Shown in pieces: positions 38,501 through 53,500 of a stretch of 64,000 nucleotides of DNA. Within the stretch, counting starts at the first letter, position 1; each line of letters starts with the position of its first letter. The position numbers and the translations under genes were made by a program. Origin of the DNA: Solenopsis invicta (Eukaryota; Arthropoda; Insecta; Hymenoptera; Formicidae); the NCBI RefSeq assembly GCF_016802725.1, contig NC_052679.1:23121561-23185560 (forward strand), given 5' to 3'. The notes beneath the pieces were generated by a model that saw only the letters and a list, made by a program, of their open reading frames with translations, was not told where the DNA came from and made no database searches.

Positions 38501-41500
38501 ACAGCAAAACTTTGCAAATTCAGAAAAGCATAACAATTATAAAAAAATAGGTGACAGACTAAATATAACAGCCGTTAATATTTTTAATATCTTACATTAT
38601 TTTTAATTCGTCTTCTGACATTTTCTACGACAGTGTTCCATTAACGTGACATAAATAATAAAGTGCGAATATATATTTTATGAGTGTGACAAGGTTTCCA
38701 ATCTTTTCCAGAAATGGAATATGCTCTAATAAAAAATTGACGTGACATCTGAAAATAAGTTCATACACGTTTCAATCCTGTGACATGTATTTATACGAAA
38801 TAGAAATATTACTTCAAATTCTGCATAAAATCTCAATCTCGCACGGAAGAAAAATAGATTGGGTAATTCAGCAAAGAGCTTGCTGCACGAGTTCAACATC
38901 TATAACTAAGAAGATTTGATAATGCGACGAAGAAACTATATCTGAAAGCAAGTTAGCAAATTATTACCAAATTTGGTGAAGTTACCAAATCCTTTTTTCA
39001 CTGCAATGCAATTATTTTAATGATCCAACATAATTATTTGCACATCTGTATTATTAACAAAATCGTTCTTTCATTGTAATGAAGAAACTTGTTACACTAG
39101 CAATTTTCATTGCAGCAGAAAATTAGTTGCTCTTACAATTTATTCATTGCTTTCAGACATAATTTCTGTGTTGCATTATCAATGTAATTATTTTAATGAG
39201 CCAACATAATTACTTTCATATTTATATTTTCAACAAAATCGTTCTTTCAGTGTAGCAATAATTATGTGTCGTCGTAATACGTTTTGTTAATAATTTTAAT
39301 CCATGTATTTAATTGACGTTGCAGAAAGCTGACTTGTTCTATTAACAAATTTGCTGCGTTACTACTTGATTAATTATAATCGCTTTTATTCAGCTTTGCT
39401 ATTTTAATATAGAAAACTGACAGTCCGTATATCACGGCTATAAATCTGCTGAATCAGTAAAGTTCTTCTAGTTCTAACAAATCTCTTTTCGTGCGTTTGC
39501 ACATACGTTCAATTTCATTCATTTTTATTAGCAGTGGCGTCACAAAGTCATCAAAAATTAAGAGGATTTGTACTGTTTGCGTGACTCACATTCACCATCC
39601 ACAAAATTTTCATCAAAGGCTTAATTAGCAAGTTACTCATCACTTTTATCATCCCTTTAATGGATCTTAAGTAGATCACTTTAGATCGTAGATTAAGAAG
39701 TTGCGCCACGCCGTAAAAGTTACTTAAATTTTCATGGGAAGGACGCCATCGACTTGAAATTCTTTTGAGGACGTTCCCGCCGTGTCTCATTTTCATTTTT
39801 CCGCGACGAGTCTTGCGAAATTTACGTCGTGAAAATTGCGAAGGTGGCACGACCGCGTACCAGACGTCGAGAGAGGCTAGTCCATAAAAATTATCGCAAA
39901 TTCTACCGGTTTTCAATCCGGTTTTTATTAGCGTCGACCGGCGCGGCGGTCGCGGCGCGCGTAATTCAGACGTCGCGTCGCAGAAGCAGACGCCGGATAA
40001 TGACGTCTCCGTATAAGAACTGCGTGAAAGATTTCCTTCTCGCTCGCGGGGATAGGCGGCGAGGAGCGCCGGAAGAGGATCAGCCTTTTACTTGAGATTA
40101 GGACGCTCGTCGTTCGGAATTGAAACCGCAGAGCTCGCTGCGTTATCGATCCTTCATTGATTCTCGTGCGCGAACAAGAAACGAGATGAACGGCATAACG
40201 TTCCTTTTCGCGTAGGTATATCTTTCATCAGCATCGGAAACCGAGCTCGAGATCTCAATTTGGACACTCGCGGTGAACTGGTCCGTGTCGTATTGCACTC
40301 GTGAGCGAAATAAACGGCGCGCCGGATAAAATCAAGTTCTCCATGGTAAAAATGCCCCTTCCCGAGAAGCAATAAAAGTTGCTTCGCGTCAGCGGAATGT
40401 GCGCTCATTTAATTGTCGCGCATATTGCGAGGCCGATATCGAAGTATTTGACTCCCAGCAATTTAAGCAATATCCAGCAATCCGCAGCCAAACGTGCATG
40501 CCGCGATCACATCGCTGGAGAACAAATTCGGAATGGCGATGTCTTGATAACAGCGTTATCTTGATAACGTTATTATCCTATTTTTTTTTTTAGAATTCCA
40601 ATTATATATATAACTAATATTTTGTACATGTTAACAATCCGTTTCCAGAATTTCGATTGTGTATGTAATTTGGACATGATTGGAATTTATGTATTGCGAT
40701 TACGCATTGCGAGGACGATATATTGGAGTATTTGACTCTCAGCAATTTGAGCAACAATGCAGAGCAATATTGACGTCGTTATTATATCGTTGAACAATAA
40801 ATTCGGAATGGCAATGCAGATTATCTTAATAATATTAATCTTATTATTTTCGGGATTTTAACTATAGGGGAGAGAAGGGTACATCGGACTTATTTACAGT
40901 TTTCGCTCTTTATGAGGCGCAAATAAAGTCCGATCGTTAAACTGAAGATGCTATTGAAAAGATAATTTAATCTCTTTCATTTTTGCTTCAGACTATCATT
41001 TTGATTATTTTTCACTTTGGTTGAACTCTAGTGCATATAAATATGCTTTTTCCGATCCTCTATTTTTGTCGATTTTTAGATAGAATTTTGTAGTTTTTTC
41101 AAGATTTTAATGTATTTTTTTGTTAACTGAGTAAAAACAAACAATTGACAGTCACAAATGCAAATTTTATTCAGAACAAACAATTTGTGACAGTTTATGT
41201 AATTTCAATTGAAATCGATAGATTCAATTTATTCTGAATCTGATGACTCATGATATTTTATTAATTTTACATTTCTAGGACTAGGTATGGTCACCAGTGC
41301 TATAAAGTTGTAGCAAATCTTGCTTCTTCTATGAATTATTTGGCTTTTTTCTGTGCTTTGATTTTGATATTTTATTTTTTTCTACTTGATGCGTTTGTTT
41401 CGTCATTTCTTCTAAAGCAATAGCTTACATGACAGCGTGATCAATCAAAATGGTTTTTTTTTTTTAAATTTCCAAAAGAGCTCCGTTAGCGCACAATGTG

Positions 41501-44500
41501 ACAGCATACATCCATTTATCTGTCGAGGTCTACATACATTTTCTACCGTATCACTAATCAGAAAATTTTATATAAAATAAATTAATTAGTGGATGTGGAT
41601 AATCGAGTGCCATCCAAAAGACTGTTTTTGGATAAGTTCGATTTGGACACTTAAAAAAAGGTCCGAATTAGACACGAGAATATTCAAACTTTAGAACAAA
41701 TTTTACTATAAACCGTGGAAGGTATCACAAAATATTTTTTATATTTTTGAATTCGACTCTCCTTAATTATCTTAATTCAATTGCCTTTCAAAATTTTACA
41801 TCTTTTACGCAGTAATTAACAAGGATTTTCTATTTTTGAAACAAGTTTTGCACTGAAAATACACTATCACGTCTATTCTATGAATGTTATGACAAAGAGT
41901 TATTATAACATGAACGTGTATTTTCAGCTATCGTGCGAAACTTTTTTAAAAAAATAGAAAATCTTTTTTAATTATTGTGTAAAAGGTGTAAAAAATTTTG
42001 AAAGATAATTGATTTAAGATTTACATTATAAATAGCACGCAAATCTACTTGACCATATCCATTTAAATTCAAGAGATCCTATTTGAAACACAATTCGATA
42101 AACTCCAGTCTCCTCTATATCTTACTTATTTTTATTAGCGTTCTATTTTTGAAATATATTTTTTTATATTTTTATTTTTAAAATTTTGCTTGTATGTATA
42201 CATAACTTGAATATACAATCGATTTGAACACGAATTACGTTTTTGTAACACACTAAAAAAAAATTTTCTTGAAGAACTAAAATATTTAGTTCAATATTTT
42301 CAACTAAATATTAAATTAGTTTAGTTAATTTTTTATTTTAAAAAATTGAATGATTGACATAATTGTAAAACTTCGGAAAAGAACTATTTTTCCAATTTTT
42401 CCGCGTATTTCCTTAGTTGTAAATAAATTTTTCCAAAAACTTATAGGAAGGTAAATTTTTCTAATAAATTTTGCTTCCCTTGAAAAAGGAGCCGAGAAAG
42501 TCCGCGAAAAAATTTAAAAGCTCCAGTTTTTCCGAGCTTTTAAAATTATATTCGACATGAATTATACTTTTTCTTTGGGCAATTGATTAATTGTTGAATC
42601 AACTCAATGTTTAGTTTGTCATATCGAATTATATTTTAGTTTTTCAAAAAATTTTTCAATGCAGATGCCAAAGCAAAAAGTATCTTGAAAATATCGCAAA
42701 GCGTTATTTTCCTCTAATATATTTTTTTTCGTTTTTTAAAAAGATTATGCGCCTTTTAGCGCAGTGAAGTTTTGAAGAATAATCTCATGGAATATTCATC
42801 AACTAATCTCGTTCTCTTTGACTTTAACATCAATGTTTGTCAAGAGTCGAGTAAGATGGGAGTCGACAAACGACGTAAAAAGCGACGCCGTTTGAAGGAT
42901 CCCGCCTGCATTCGAATGAAAAAAAAAGGGAGATGATCTCCCATTTAAACTGGAAGCACTCGGATTAACGGCGAGTCGGTTCGTTGCACGAACAAACGTA
43001 ACAGACTCGTCGATAAACGTATTGACATACGCTTCGAACGCATCAATAAACGCATTGAAATGCAACTACGTAACTTTTCCGCGCAGATCGGCTGCATTCC
43101 ACGCGGCAAAAAAAAAAGAGAATACGAGTGACAATGCTCGCGGCGATAATTTAATTTAGCATACTGCGGCCACGAGGAATAACGAACCCGCATTTCTCGA
43201 TCGAAAAAGAATCGCCGTTCTATTTTTATACCAATCCCCGTGAAAAAGAAAATGCGTTTTTGTTTTAGCGCGCGCGGATAATTCCGCCGAAAAAAGTCGA
43301 TAAAAGATGAAAAATCTAAATACTAAATGAAGAATTTGCTGAATGCGTTATGCCAGTCCCTTCTCTGATTTTAATTAAAACTCTTTCTCAAATCGCATCA
43401 GAGGGAATAGTGGAAAAGTTAGTCTCTGTTGTTTGTTTATAAATCATAAATTAATGCAAGTGGAAAAAAAAACTTCGAAACTTGAAATTACGATAAAATA
43501 AAAGCTTGCGCTGAAAGTTTTGTCTAGCAGTAACGATTTTCCAGCTGCGAAAGGATACAGTTCCTCGCTCAGTGCAATATCCGAGAGGAAACTCAGCTGA
43601 AAACCCAGCGCTATGTACCCAGGGCTCATTTCGGAACTTGATCGATTTCGTTATGAACAGATGTGGAGATTGGGTATCAATGGACAAAAGGCTCGCGTCG
43701 CGATCAGAAAGGAAGACTTTATGGCCGAAGTGACATTTGGAACGCTTTCCAATTTCGCCCGGAGTCCATCCGCCTCGCGAGAGATGTAACAGTTTTGACG
43801 AACATGACTATAACCGACAAAGCTCAAACAGAATTCGCAAACGGAATTTAACCACCCGCGTCCATTGGGCTCCAGTTTCGAATTTTTGACCAGTGCTTCG
43901 TGAATGAATTGTGAAGAAATGAAAAAAAAAACTTCTGAAGAATCTGTAGTTATCTAAATGATTCAATTGTAAGATGTTAATACGTTATTAGGTACAAGTT
44001 GAGACGACGCGTACGTCTCATCGTAAAATTTAATGACTCGACACGCGCGGTATAATCATCTGTACTTTCGCAGCATATTCCCGTCATCTCCAGACATCCG
44101 GTTTCAACATTGTCATGTAGGTTTAAAAAAAATAAATAAATAAAATAGTTTTTCCTTTTGTTTAGACATGTATCGTATTTCATAATAGTCGGTGCCTTAC
44201 AGCGAATCGTACCGACAAAGTATTTCTAAATATATCAGCTCGCTTTATATTTATAGATAACGAGCAGAATGACATTGAACGAAGGTAAATGATAAAATAA
44301 ATACATAGATAACGCAAATAACAAATGCAATTCGGTTGAAGCTTGAATATATATTACTGTATTTTTATAAAATATTCAATAGCAGTTGCACTATAATTCT
44401 TGCTGGGATGTTTGTAGAATGCTACTTTTCTCGTGACAGATAGGAAAAAAAATTCATCATGTATTTATGTTATAAAGTAAATTATCCGCCTTTATATTGA

Positions 44501-47500
44501 TCCAAACTTCACTTGTTTCGTGTTACTGAATTCATCTCGCGCACGCATACAGAAGATATAATTAATTCTTGTACTAAAAATATTTTATTTATTAAAAGAT
44601 CTTTTTTGGATAGAATATCTCATGCAAATCTACACGGAATATTAATTAAAAGTAAAATTTAGGTCAAACCTATCAAAAAATCTGTTTCTAAAATAAAATA
44701 TCTTTGATAAGTCAGAGCATTCTGTATATAATTAAATAAATAATCGCGTGTGTATCAATTATATCAATCAATCTATAGAATGCATTAGAACTACCACTGT
44801 TTCTCTTGAATATTAACGCATGAAGGTTTAAAACAGACCAACAAAAGGGCAATATATATATTTTTATATTTATTATTCTTATTATTGTCAATATATTAAT
44901 TTACATGCAATTGCAAGTTATAATATTTTTAGTGAACTGGCTTTTTGGAACAGCATACACTTTTCCAATTAACTTCAAACGGACTTTGGTTAATTTAACA
45001 TTTAATAATAAAGAGTCAATGTTGAAAGTTGGAAACACGGTGGACATACAAAACCTATCGCAGAAAACTAATTTTACTGTGTCCCCCATATTTGCCGTAT
45101 TATTAAGAATTCATATAAATATGTGGGATTTAATAAAATAGCCAATCAAAAATGGCCAACGGCAGAACGTTTAAATATTAATTCCAACATCGCTATGCGT
45201 GAGTATTCAAATGAGCGGCAATTCCATGAGTCGTCATATATTATTAAAGAAAAAAATTAAGCCGCGTGACGAATCGTATCGTGCATAACAAAGCGAAACA
45301 TACATAGCATGACATATCAATTTCTCTCGTGATACATTAATTTTAGAACAAGACACTTTATAAATGGACTACGTAGGAAAATTAAATTCTTTTGACTCGA
45401 TTAAGCTGTCTTGCTACTTTATTCGAAATTAACTTCCATCTTATTGCAATTTACGACTTTTATTTTAAGCACTTTCTGATCTTTCTAAGCAAGGGGAGAT
45501 CCAGATATATGTCTCGCGAATTTTAGAAAGTTCGATATTAAAATATAGAAGAAGTACTTGTCCCAATATCTCTCTCTTTCTCTCTGTTCTGCTTTATAAT
45601 TTATTATAAAAATAAAGTAAAATTAATTATTAAACAAATCAAAATACATTAATTATTTCTTAAATATGTACTATTTAATAAAAATTGCAAATTTGAAAGA
45701 GTTAGATTGATTTTATGAAGCTTCGATCATTCGTTGTGATATCTCACGCATGCAGTCATTCCAACTTCAAAAACCTTGTGACTCCAACTTTCTGACCCAC
45801 TGGCATCTGAATCTTACACTTTGACAATATTAAATTTTATATCTCAATATCAAACTTTCCAAAGTTTTCGAGAGACATACCTAGAGCCCCTTGTTAGTAC
45901 TTTCTGAGATACTAATCGTGCTCGTAGCACGCCTAAGCCCGCTACATGCAGCGCTACTATATTTGTACATAAGCCGTTGCACGTGCTTGGACAAGAGCGA
46001 GAGCTCGTAGAGAAGATAGCGCATGAGTAGGTAGAGTTATGCATAATGTAACACGTGGTATGAAACAAAACGCCTTCCCCGCGATAACAAAATCGATGCG
46101 CGCAGGATAAGGTTGGAAATTGAGAGACAAAGTGCAAGCTTCAGGAGCAAGACAACAAAATTACAACTGACGACAAAAGTAGGAACGACGCAAGAGACAT
46201 TCGTAGCATTAACTAGAAATAATCTTATTACAAAGAAAATTTATAACGAGCTCGCGTCGCAGTAACGTCACTGGATAAAAGAATGTTCTTATATAAATAA
46301 TAACATTGCAGTATCTAATAAAGATGGAAAGTATATTCGTTACTGATCTTTTTAGTCGACAAACTTTTTAATGAATAATGAAAGATATCGATTACATAAC
46401 AAGAAAGTACACGAACCACAAATAGTTTCAACACATAAATACGAACTTTTAGATGTTTCTTATTTGCAATAAAATTTAATAAGTACTGATATTTGCCTCT
46501 TTATAAAAATCGAAAATTGTGTTTGCCAAAATTTGACATGTATGTCATTTAAAATCGATGTATTCTTTTCAATGACTATAAAGTTTTGACGTTATTTCAG
46601 TATAATACGTAATAATAACATTGTAGTGTCTAATAAAAATGGAAAGTTATTCGTAATTGATTTTTTTTTTTTTAATGAATGACACAATATAATGTGTTCA
46701 TTCAGTCGACAAAACTTTTTAATGAATAATGAAAGATATCGATTATATAACAAGAACGTGCACGAAACACAAATAGTTTCAACACATAAAAACGTTTCTT
46801 ATTTGCAGTAAAATTCAAAAAATAATAATATTTGCTTCTTTATAAAACTTCGAAAATTGTTTGCCAAAATTTTACAAATATGTCATTTAAAATCGACGTA
46901 CTTTTTTCGTTGGCTTCGAGGTTCTTTTAGGTAATTTAAAAAAGAAATGAGACAACGTGCCAAAGTAGGTAAAATCCGAGACGAAGAGTCTGTATCTGAC
47001 AAGAATTTGTGCCACGAAAGGTAAAAAATTTTGAACTAACTTTGATATTCCGTGCACGTCGCCAAAATTCCATACTTCGTGCAGGGCTGTATTATAGAAA
47101 CGGCCGCGAGGCGAGGCGTGAAAATCACGAGAAGAGATACGAAATTAATGTCGACGGTTCAAGCGGGTTAAAACAATTCGGACCGCCGTTCATTCGCGGG
47201 CACGCACGACTCTAATTAAATTCGTAGCTTAATGCGATATTACTAATGAATAATTTCGCGATATTATCGTGTCGCTACCGACCGCGACGTAGTTATTCGG
47301 AAAGCACAAGCGAAGTGGAACAATTTTAGGATTACACGATATGTTCCAAGTGGAAGTTTAACTGCATGTAATAGAGATAGGAAGTTTGTTTACTAACGAC
47401 GTTTGTCAACGATAAATAGCACCGAGCGTGATATTGCCTGGTAAACGTTGACTTTGTACTTTTTTTTCACATTTAACGTTAATTTACAGATGAAATAGGC

Positions 47501-50500
47501 GGCAGCCTACGTACATATAGGTTTATCGGAATTTCCCGAAGATCCTTATAATCATTAAATTACCAAATGAGATGAAATTACTCCGAGGATATTGATTCAA
47601 AGATAATACGTAATAATTATCTTAATAGCTTCTAAGTCGTTGGCGCGATGCTGTGAAACGAACACCGCTCAATGTATTCGTCGCACCGAAAGAAAATCAA
47701 ATTAAGTGTAATCACCGAATATAATTTACAGCCTGTACGACGGAATTGTAAAGGTCGAGGTGTGACGGAAAATCACCGAGTAATTATTACTACGTAGCTT
47801 TTACCGATCAATTAATAGTTGGGAATGCTGTGCTCGACTGGAAAAAAAAAATCAGTGCCTTTTTCTTACGAAGCGATAAAAATTATCTTTATAATTCGCT
47901 ACACCTATCATTATGCAATCTTAATCCATTAAAATGTACAAGAAATAAATTCCCTGGGAACAACATCACTCATGCTTCTTTTATTTGTATATTTGTTCAT
48001 CGATTTGCGGTGTTTGTCGATAATTGGCGGATAAATGGGCGTTCGAAGTTACACGTTAATTACAATTCGTCATTTCGAAGCGAAGCTTTGCTTTTCCGCT
48101 ACGCACGAGTTAACGAGTTAATACTACACGTTCGGAAAAACCGCATGTTCATTGTAAATTATCATGTAATTGTATGCTCTCTCTCTCTCTCTCTCTCTCT
48201 CTTGAATTAAATCATCTGCAAATTGTGAGTTTTATTTGATGTCAATTGAGATTGTTTCACGAACCTATATTCTTTCCGAATTCTTCAGCTTAGTCTTTCG
48301 TGGTCCAGCGTTTTTTTCCTACGCTGCTTTCCTAGTCTAATCGGGTCACTGGTGCCTAACGGTGTTTTAGAGAGAATTTTTGAGTTCTGAAAAAAATCTG
48401 TAAAAATTCTGGTATACTCTTCTACCCAACCAGAATACAATTTTATAATTGTTTGACGCGAAACGTTTTTCACTTTTTTTTTGTACGTGTCCGAATTTGA
48501 GGCAGAATAATTCAAAATTGAAAATTCGCCTGGGTCTTGAAAAATCCTCGGCTGGACCACAGAAGGTTAAAAGAAGAGCAGCTTAAAAAAATACCTTAGA
48601 AAGTAATTTTTTTCTAAAACACTCTAACCTGTTGTATGCATTTTTATGACGCACGTATCGGCAGATATTAATGGCTTATCTGAAATCGTTCGCATCGCGA
48701 CTCGATCCTCGCGGGTATTTCGACTGGTCGTTAAAACTTTTACGCGCGGCGATATCGAAATTGCATATCGTAACCCGTTACGTAAAGTGAAATAGAAGAT
48801 GACGAGGTTCTGCGATCTGTTCTCACGTTCGCAAAGTCTATTAATCATTGTCACCGACACCGCGACGCTCCGAACCGGGATTAGCTTCTCAGAGACGAGA
48901 CGGGTAGAAAATCTCACGCGAAAGTCCGATCGTATTCGCGTGCAACTGACTAAGCGGTTCTCCTCGATGAGAACTTTCCTGGTAAACATCGCGAAACTCG
49001 AAAGTTGATATTCACCTAAACCGTCAAACCGGTAAGAGGACCGGAGAATTCATATATATTTTTCACCTCTGGAGGAAAGTGCTTCTGCCGCAATTTCTGC
49101 GTAATACGAAATGTAATATCGATAAAATCGAAGTATTCTAATTGTACTTATGCTGAAAAGGTTGGTAATAATTATCAAATGTTGAGTGAAATAACATTAA
49201 AAGAAAAAAATACTCAATTAAAAATCATTTCTATATTTCTTTGTTTTAAGTTATTTTTTCTCTCGTCAGTGTATGATTGATAATACCAAATATTTAGAAA
49301 AGTATTAATTATTTTTAATGACATCAACCGTATATTTAATTGGTACTATTTCAACATTTCGTAGCTATCACGAACATCTTTATTTAATGTACACTATCTG
49401 CAGCGACGTATGAAAAAAAGAAAATAGTTATTTCAAATGTTTTAAATTTCGAATAATTCAAGATGAAAAACCATTGTTATACTTATTCATCTTAAGATTA
49501 AATATTTTATGCTAAAGAAGGGCACATAAGCCCGAAACGTACATCCACATCTTATATAATTTATGATGCAAGAAGATTGAAGTTCAATTATACTCTTAAT
49601 ATTTACGTCTTAGACATTTTTGCTCTTTATTGACCTTTATTTCTAATCATTTGAATTGCTTTTGCACACTTTGAGCTTGTAATATTCTTGGTAATTCAAG
49701 ATGCTTTCGCCACAATTAAACGATTAAAGTTTCAACTTTTTCTTGAGCTACTTATAATCTTGGAAACTGAAAGTCTCCTCTTTATTTATTCAAGCTATTA
49801 GGTAACATCACTAATGCTAAAATATATCGAGAAGTCGAACATCGCAAAGCATGCGAGCGTCTATTAAATATTCAAGAGAATTTGGACTGAACTCGACGAA
49901 ACACGTTCGTGTGATTCGTTGAATCATCCTCGAGCATCAGATAAACATTTAAGAAGGGGCCTGAGGAATAAGTACGGAATATATCCGTTAATATCTACAT
50001 ATTCCCGACACACGTCGCGCAATATTCATTACGTATCTAAGAATATCCAAGAATATATCCGCAGAATATCTCCGATCGCTCCGAGCACGCTCACGGGCCG
50101 TGACGATCGGACGAAATGTACCTTTGACATTTTCCACTCCGTACGAACATCCGGCGGTTCTGAACAGAAGCTGTCAAGAGTTGTCCAAGTGTAAAATCTG
50201 TCCAATGCCCAGGACATTTTATTCGAGTTTTATATGTTAACTTCTCATAATTGTACGGCAATCACAAAACGTGAAAGTACTTTGAAGTAATGTGAAGACG
50301 AATGAAATGTCTGGGTCTGTCTTCACCTACGAGTAGTAATCTAGTTTTTTTTTTGCGATCCTCTGAACAGATAATTTTCATTTCTCAATTAAAAAATTAT
50401 TAGTTTGTATGTTGTATTAATGTACTTTTTAATTAAAATTAAAATTTAAGTAAAAATAACCCGATCATGATGGATGATTGCAAAAAAAGAGGTAACCTCT

Positions 50501-53500
50501 CGTTCTATTATATTTCAACAGTAAACATATTCACACGTTAAGTTGTTATTGATTTTCATCGAATATTAGAACTGAGTCTCTTTTAATTATCATCATTTAT
50601 GGACGATGCTTTTAACTCTCCCACCGAGCGTTTAAATTCAGGGTATCATATATGTAATAACTTTTACCTTTTGATTACATGGTTCAATTTTTCGGATGCA
50701 CAATATGCGATTCTGCTAATGATACGTAACGACAACGATCAAAGTTGTATGTACATTTTGTCTTGAATTTTTGTTTGCCGCTGACTAGCGCGATACTGAG
50801 GACGACTTAATTCGAAGATCGAAACGTTTGTTAAATTGTATATAAATACATTATGAATGTAATATGCACATGTGAATATTCACCAACATCTTGCGGTTCT
50901 CTTAGTTCCTTGATTTGAATTATTAAATTTTAATCTTCTGAACCTTGTTATATTTTCGTTTTTACTATTATTAATTCTTACGATATCATGCTCAAAACGG
51001 CGTAGAAACTAATTCCTACCATTCTTAGTATCTCGAATCTGTTTGTTTTTTCACCGATTTAAAATGGTTAAAAAAACCTTTAAAAATTTACAAACATATA
51101 CGTATTTTTAGCTTTTTAAAACAAAACTTTATTTTAGACAATGTAGTATATAATTTAATAACCAAAGTAATCATAAGTTGAGTAAAATATATACGAACAA
51201 GAATCGGACGGAAATATCCATGAAATACCCATGATAGTAGAGAAAAGATTAATTTGTACATTTATTCCATTATTTATTAGTCTTTGACATGTATACAGAT
51301 TACACTTTCTAAAAAAAATACGAAGAAATAAAAACTAAATAAATATGAATTTTCGATTAGTAAAAAAAAAGAAACAAATGTATAATTGTGAATTCTATTT
51401 TCTCGCTGGTCAGACGTGAAAAACAATTTCCAAACGTTTAAAAAACGCGAGTGTCAGTTTCAAAACGGAATTCCAGTTTATAATAAATACTTTATGATCG
51501 GACATATAACGAAGCAAAGCCGAGATTGTTGAATTTTTGTGTAAAAATTTACTATGTAAAATAATTTAATTATTTTATTAAAATATAAAATACAAAACTA
51601 AAAATATAAATATAAAATACTATTATCAACATACAAATATATGAAAAATTTTTTAGTTATTGCGAAAATAGTAAAAGCCTACAAAAAATTTGAATGAATC
51701 AATATCCGGGTTTGTCCTAAATACTTATTCTTAACGTTATTGTTCATAAAACGCAAACAAATATTATCTCGACAAATACATGTTCCTCAAAAAATTTTTT
51801 TAATTAAAATATAAATAACTCTAATTGAATTATGTAACAAATTTATTTCTTTTAACGTTAATTTTTATAACATTTAAAACAACTTGTTTTATAGATAACT
51901 TAAAATATTAAAGGACTGCAATTAAATTTTAATATAAAAATACATTAATATATACATATATTTTTTAAATATTATGAATTAATATATAAATATTATATTT
52001 TATTTAATATTATAAAAAAAAACATTCAAGATTAATAAATTTCCGTGTCGGAGAAACATGTACTTTATTCTTGTTTAGATTATAAATTTTGTGGAAGTGC
52101 GATGGAACTCGACTTAACGTTGGATCGCACTATCAATATAGGAAAACGAAACGCGATAAATTCTTCGTTACGTCAAGAGAAACTAATGATTCTTCCTTCT
52201 CGAGTGCAAGGAAGATCGCCCCATGTCTTTTCGCGATAACGTTGGAATTCGCATATACTCGTACAGTTACTACGAAAGCGGATGATCTCCAAACGCGATG
52301 AGCAAGTTTCACGATGTTTCGTCCGCGAGTGCGAGGGTGGAATATTTTTCTTCCTCTTCAGGGCGAAGATTCGCGGCGCGGCATAATCGGCATCCTCGAC
52401 GGAGAGCACTTTCCCCGACGCGTCGCGTCGACAGTGAGAGCTGAGCGCCGGCGACGATTGATTGATCAGTCGGTTGGTCAGCCGACACACAAATCAAATC
52501 GCGAATCCTCATCTGGATAGACTGTCGGACTCGCCTCTTACGGCATTCGGTCAGAGTCACCAATGACCCGTTCGATCAACCCGACGATCAAACGACATGA
52601 TTTCCAAATGTGTCCAAAACCGGAACACAAGATACTCTTACACCGAGAGAAACAATATTTATAAATAATTTTACTTAACATAAAAAAGTTATTTACTCGG
52701 TGGAATCTAATAGCTTGTTAATTTGCAGTCAAGTGAAAAATTTTTTTAATGGAAATATTTATGTAAATCAGCAAATAATTTAATTAAGTTTAATAATACT
52801 AATGTATATAATTTATTTGTAAAACAATTATTCAAATGTAAAAAAATGTTAAAATACAAAATTATATACTTAAGGTAATAATTATATTTACTTAAAAGTA
52901 AATATTTTTATTTAAACAGAACAAACAAATGCTTGTATCAACATATATGGTTTTAAGAAAATGTATTTTTTTTTTTTCATTTAAAAAAATGTTCTCTCAA
53001 CATAAAGATGTGCATTGAGATACTTTAAAGACGTCCTCAGGCAGTGTTATGCGGACAATCTTAGGGCCGCACAGTGTGTCATTTGTTCATTCTAGCCAGA
53101 CAAAAGTATTTTTATTTAGCATGCAAATATTCAACATCATTCTTTAGTTTTATGATAATTAGATTAAATAATGGATTAAAGGATTTTTTATAATTTTTAA
53201 AATTATATTACTCGTAACATGTATGAACAAATTTTGGGCTTTCCCGGTTTTTAAGTTTACTTTATTATTTTATATTCTTACTTTCTACGTGTACAAAAGC
53301 TTAAATTCGGAAAAAGCTTAAATGATACACTGTGTCAGTTGCATCAATGTACACCGTTAAAAAGATCATGAAATTCAATGTACTTTTAAGTTACACGAGT
53401 TTATTAAATTTAATGTGTCTGAAGCTTAAAAATATATTTGTGTACATGAAATTTAACACCTTGACAACATTTAATGTAATTTTAATGTTGCCATTAAATG

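Noticed and set aside
44901..45141. Frame with a possible signal peptide (78 codons, plus) and its antisense partner
   Set aside because: Hydrophobic start is suggestive, but the frame is isolated, AT-rich and without splice extension or recognisable family.
48285..48560. 91-codon minus-strand frame
   Set aside because: Lies within and across the end of a MITE (48294-48566); no known domain.
52173..52563. 105- and 84-codon minus frames
   Set aside because: Arg/Ser-rich translation of a CpG-rich islet in the attractin intron; no homology or splice support.
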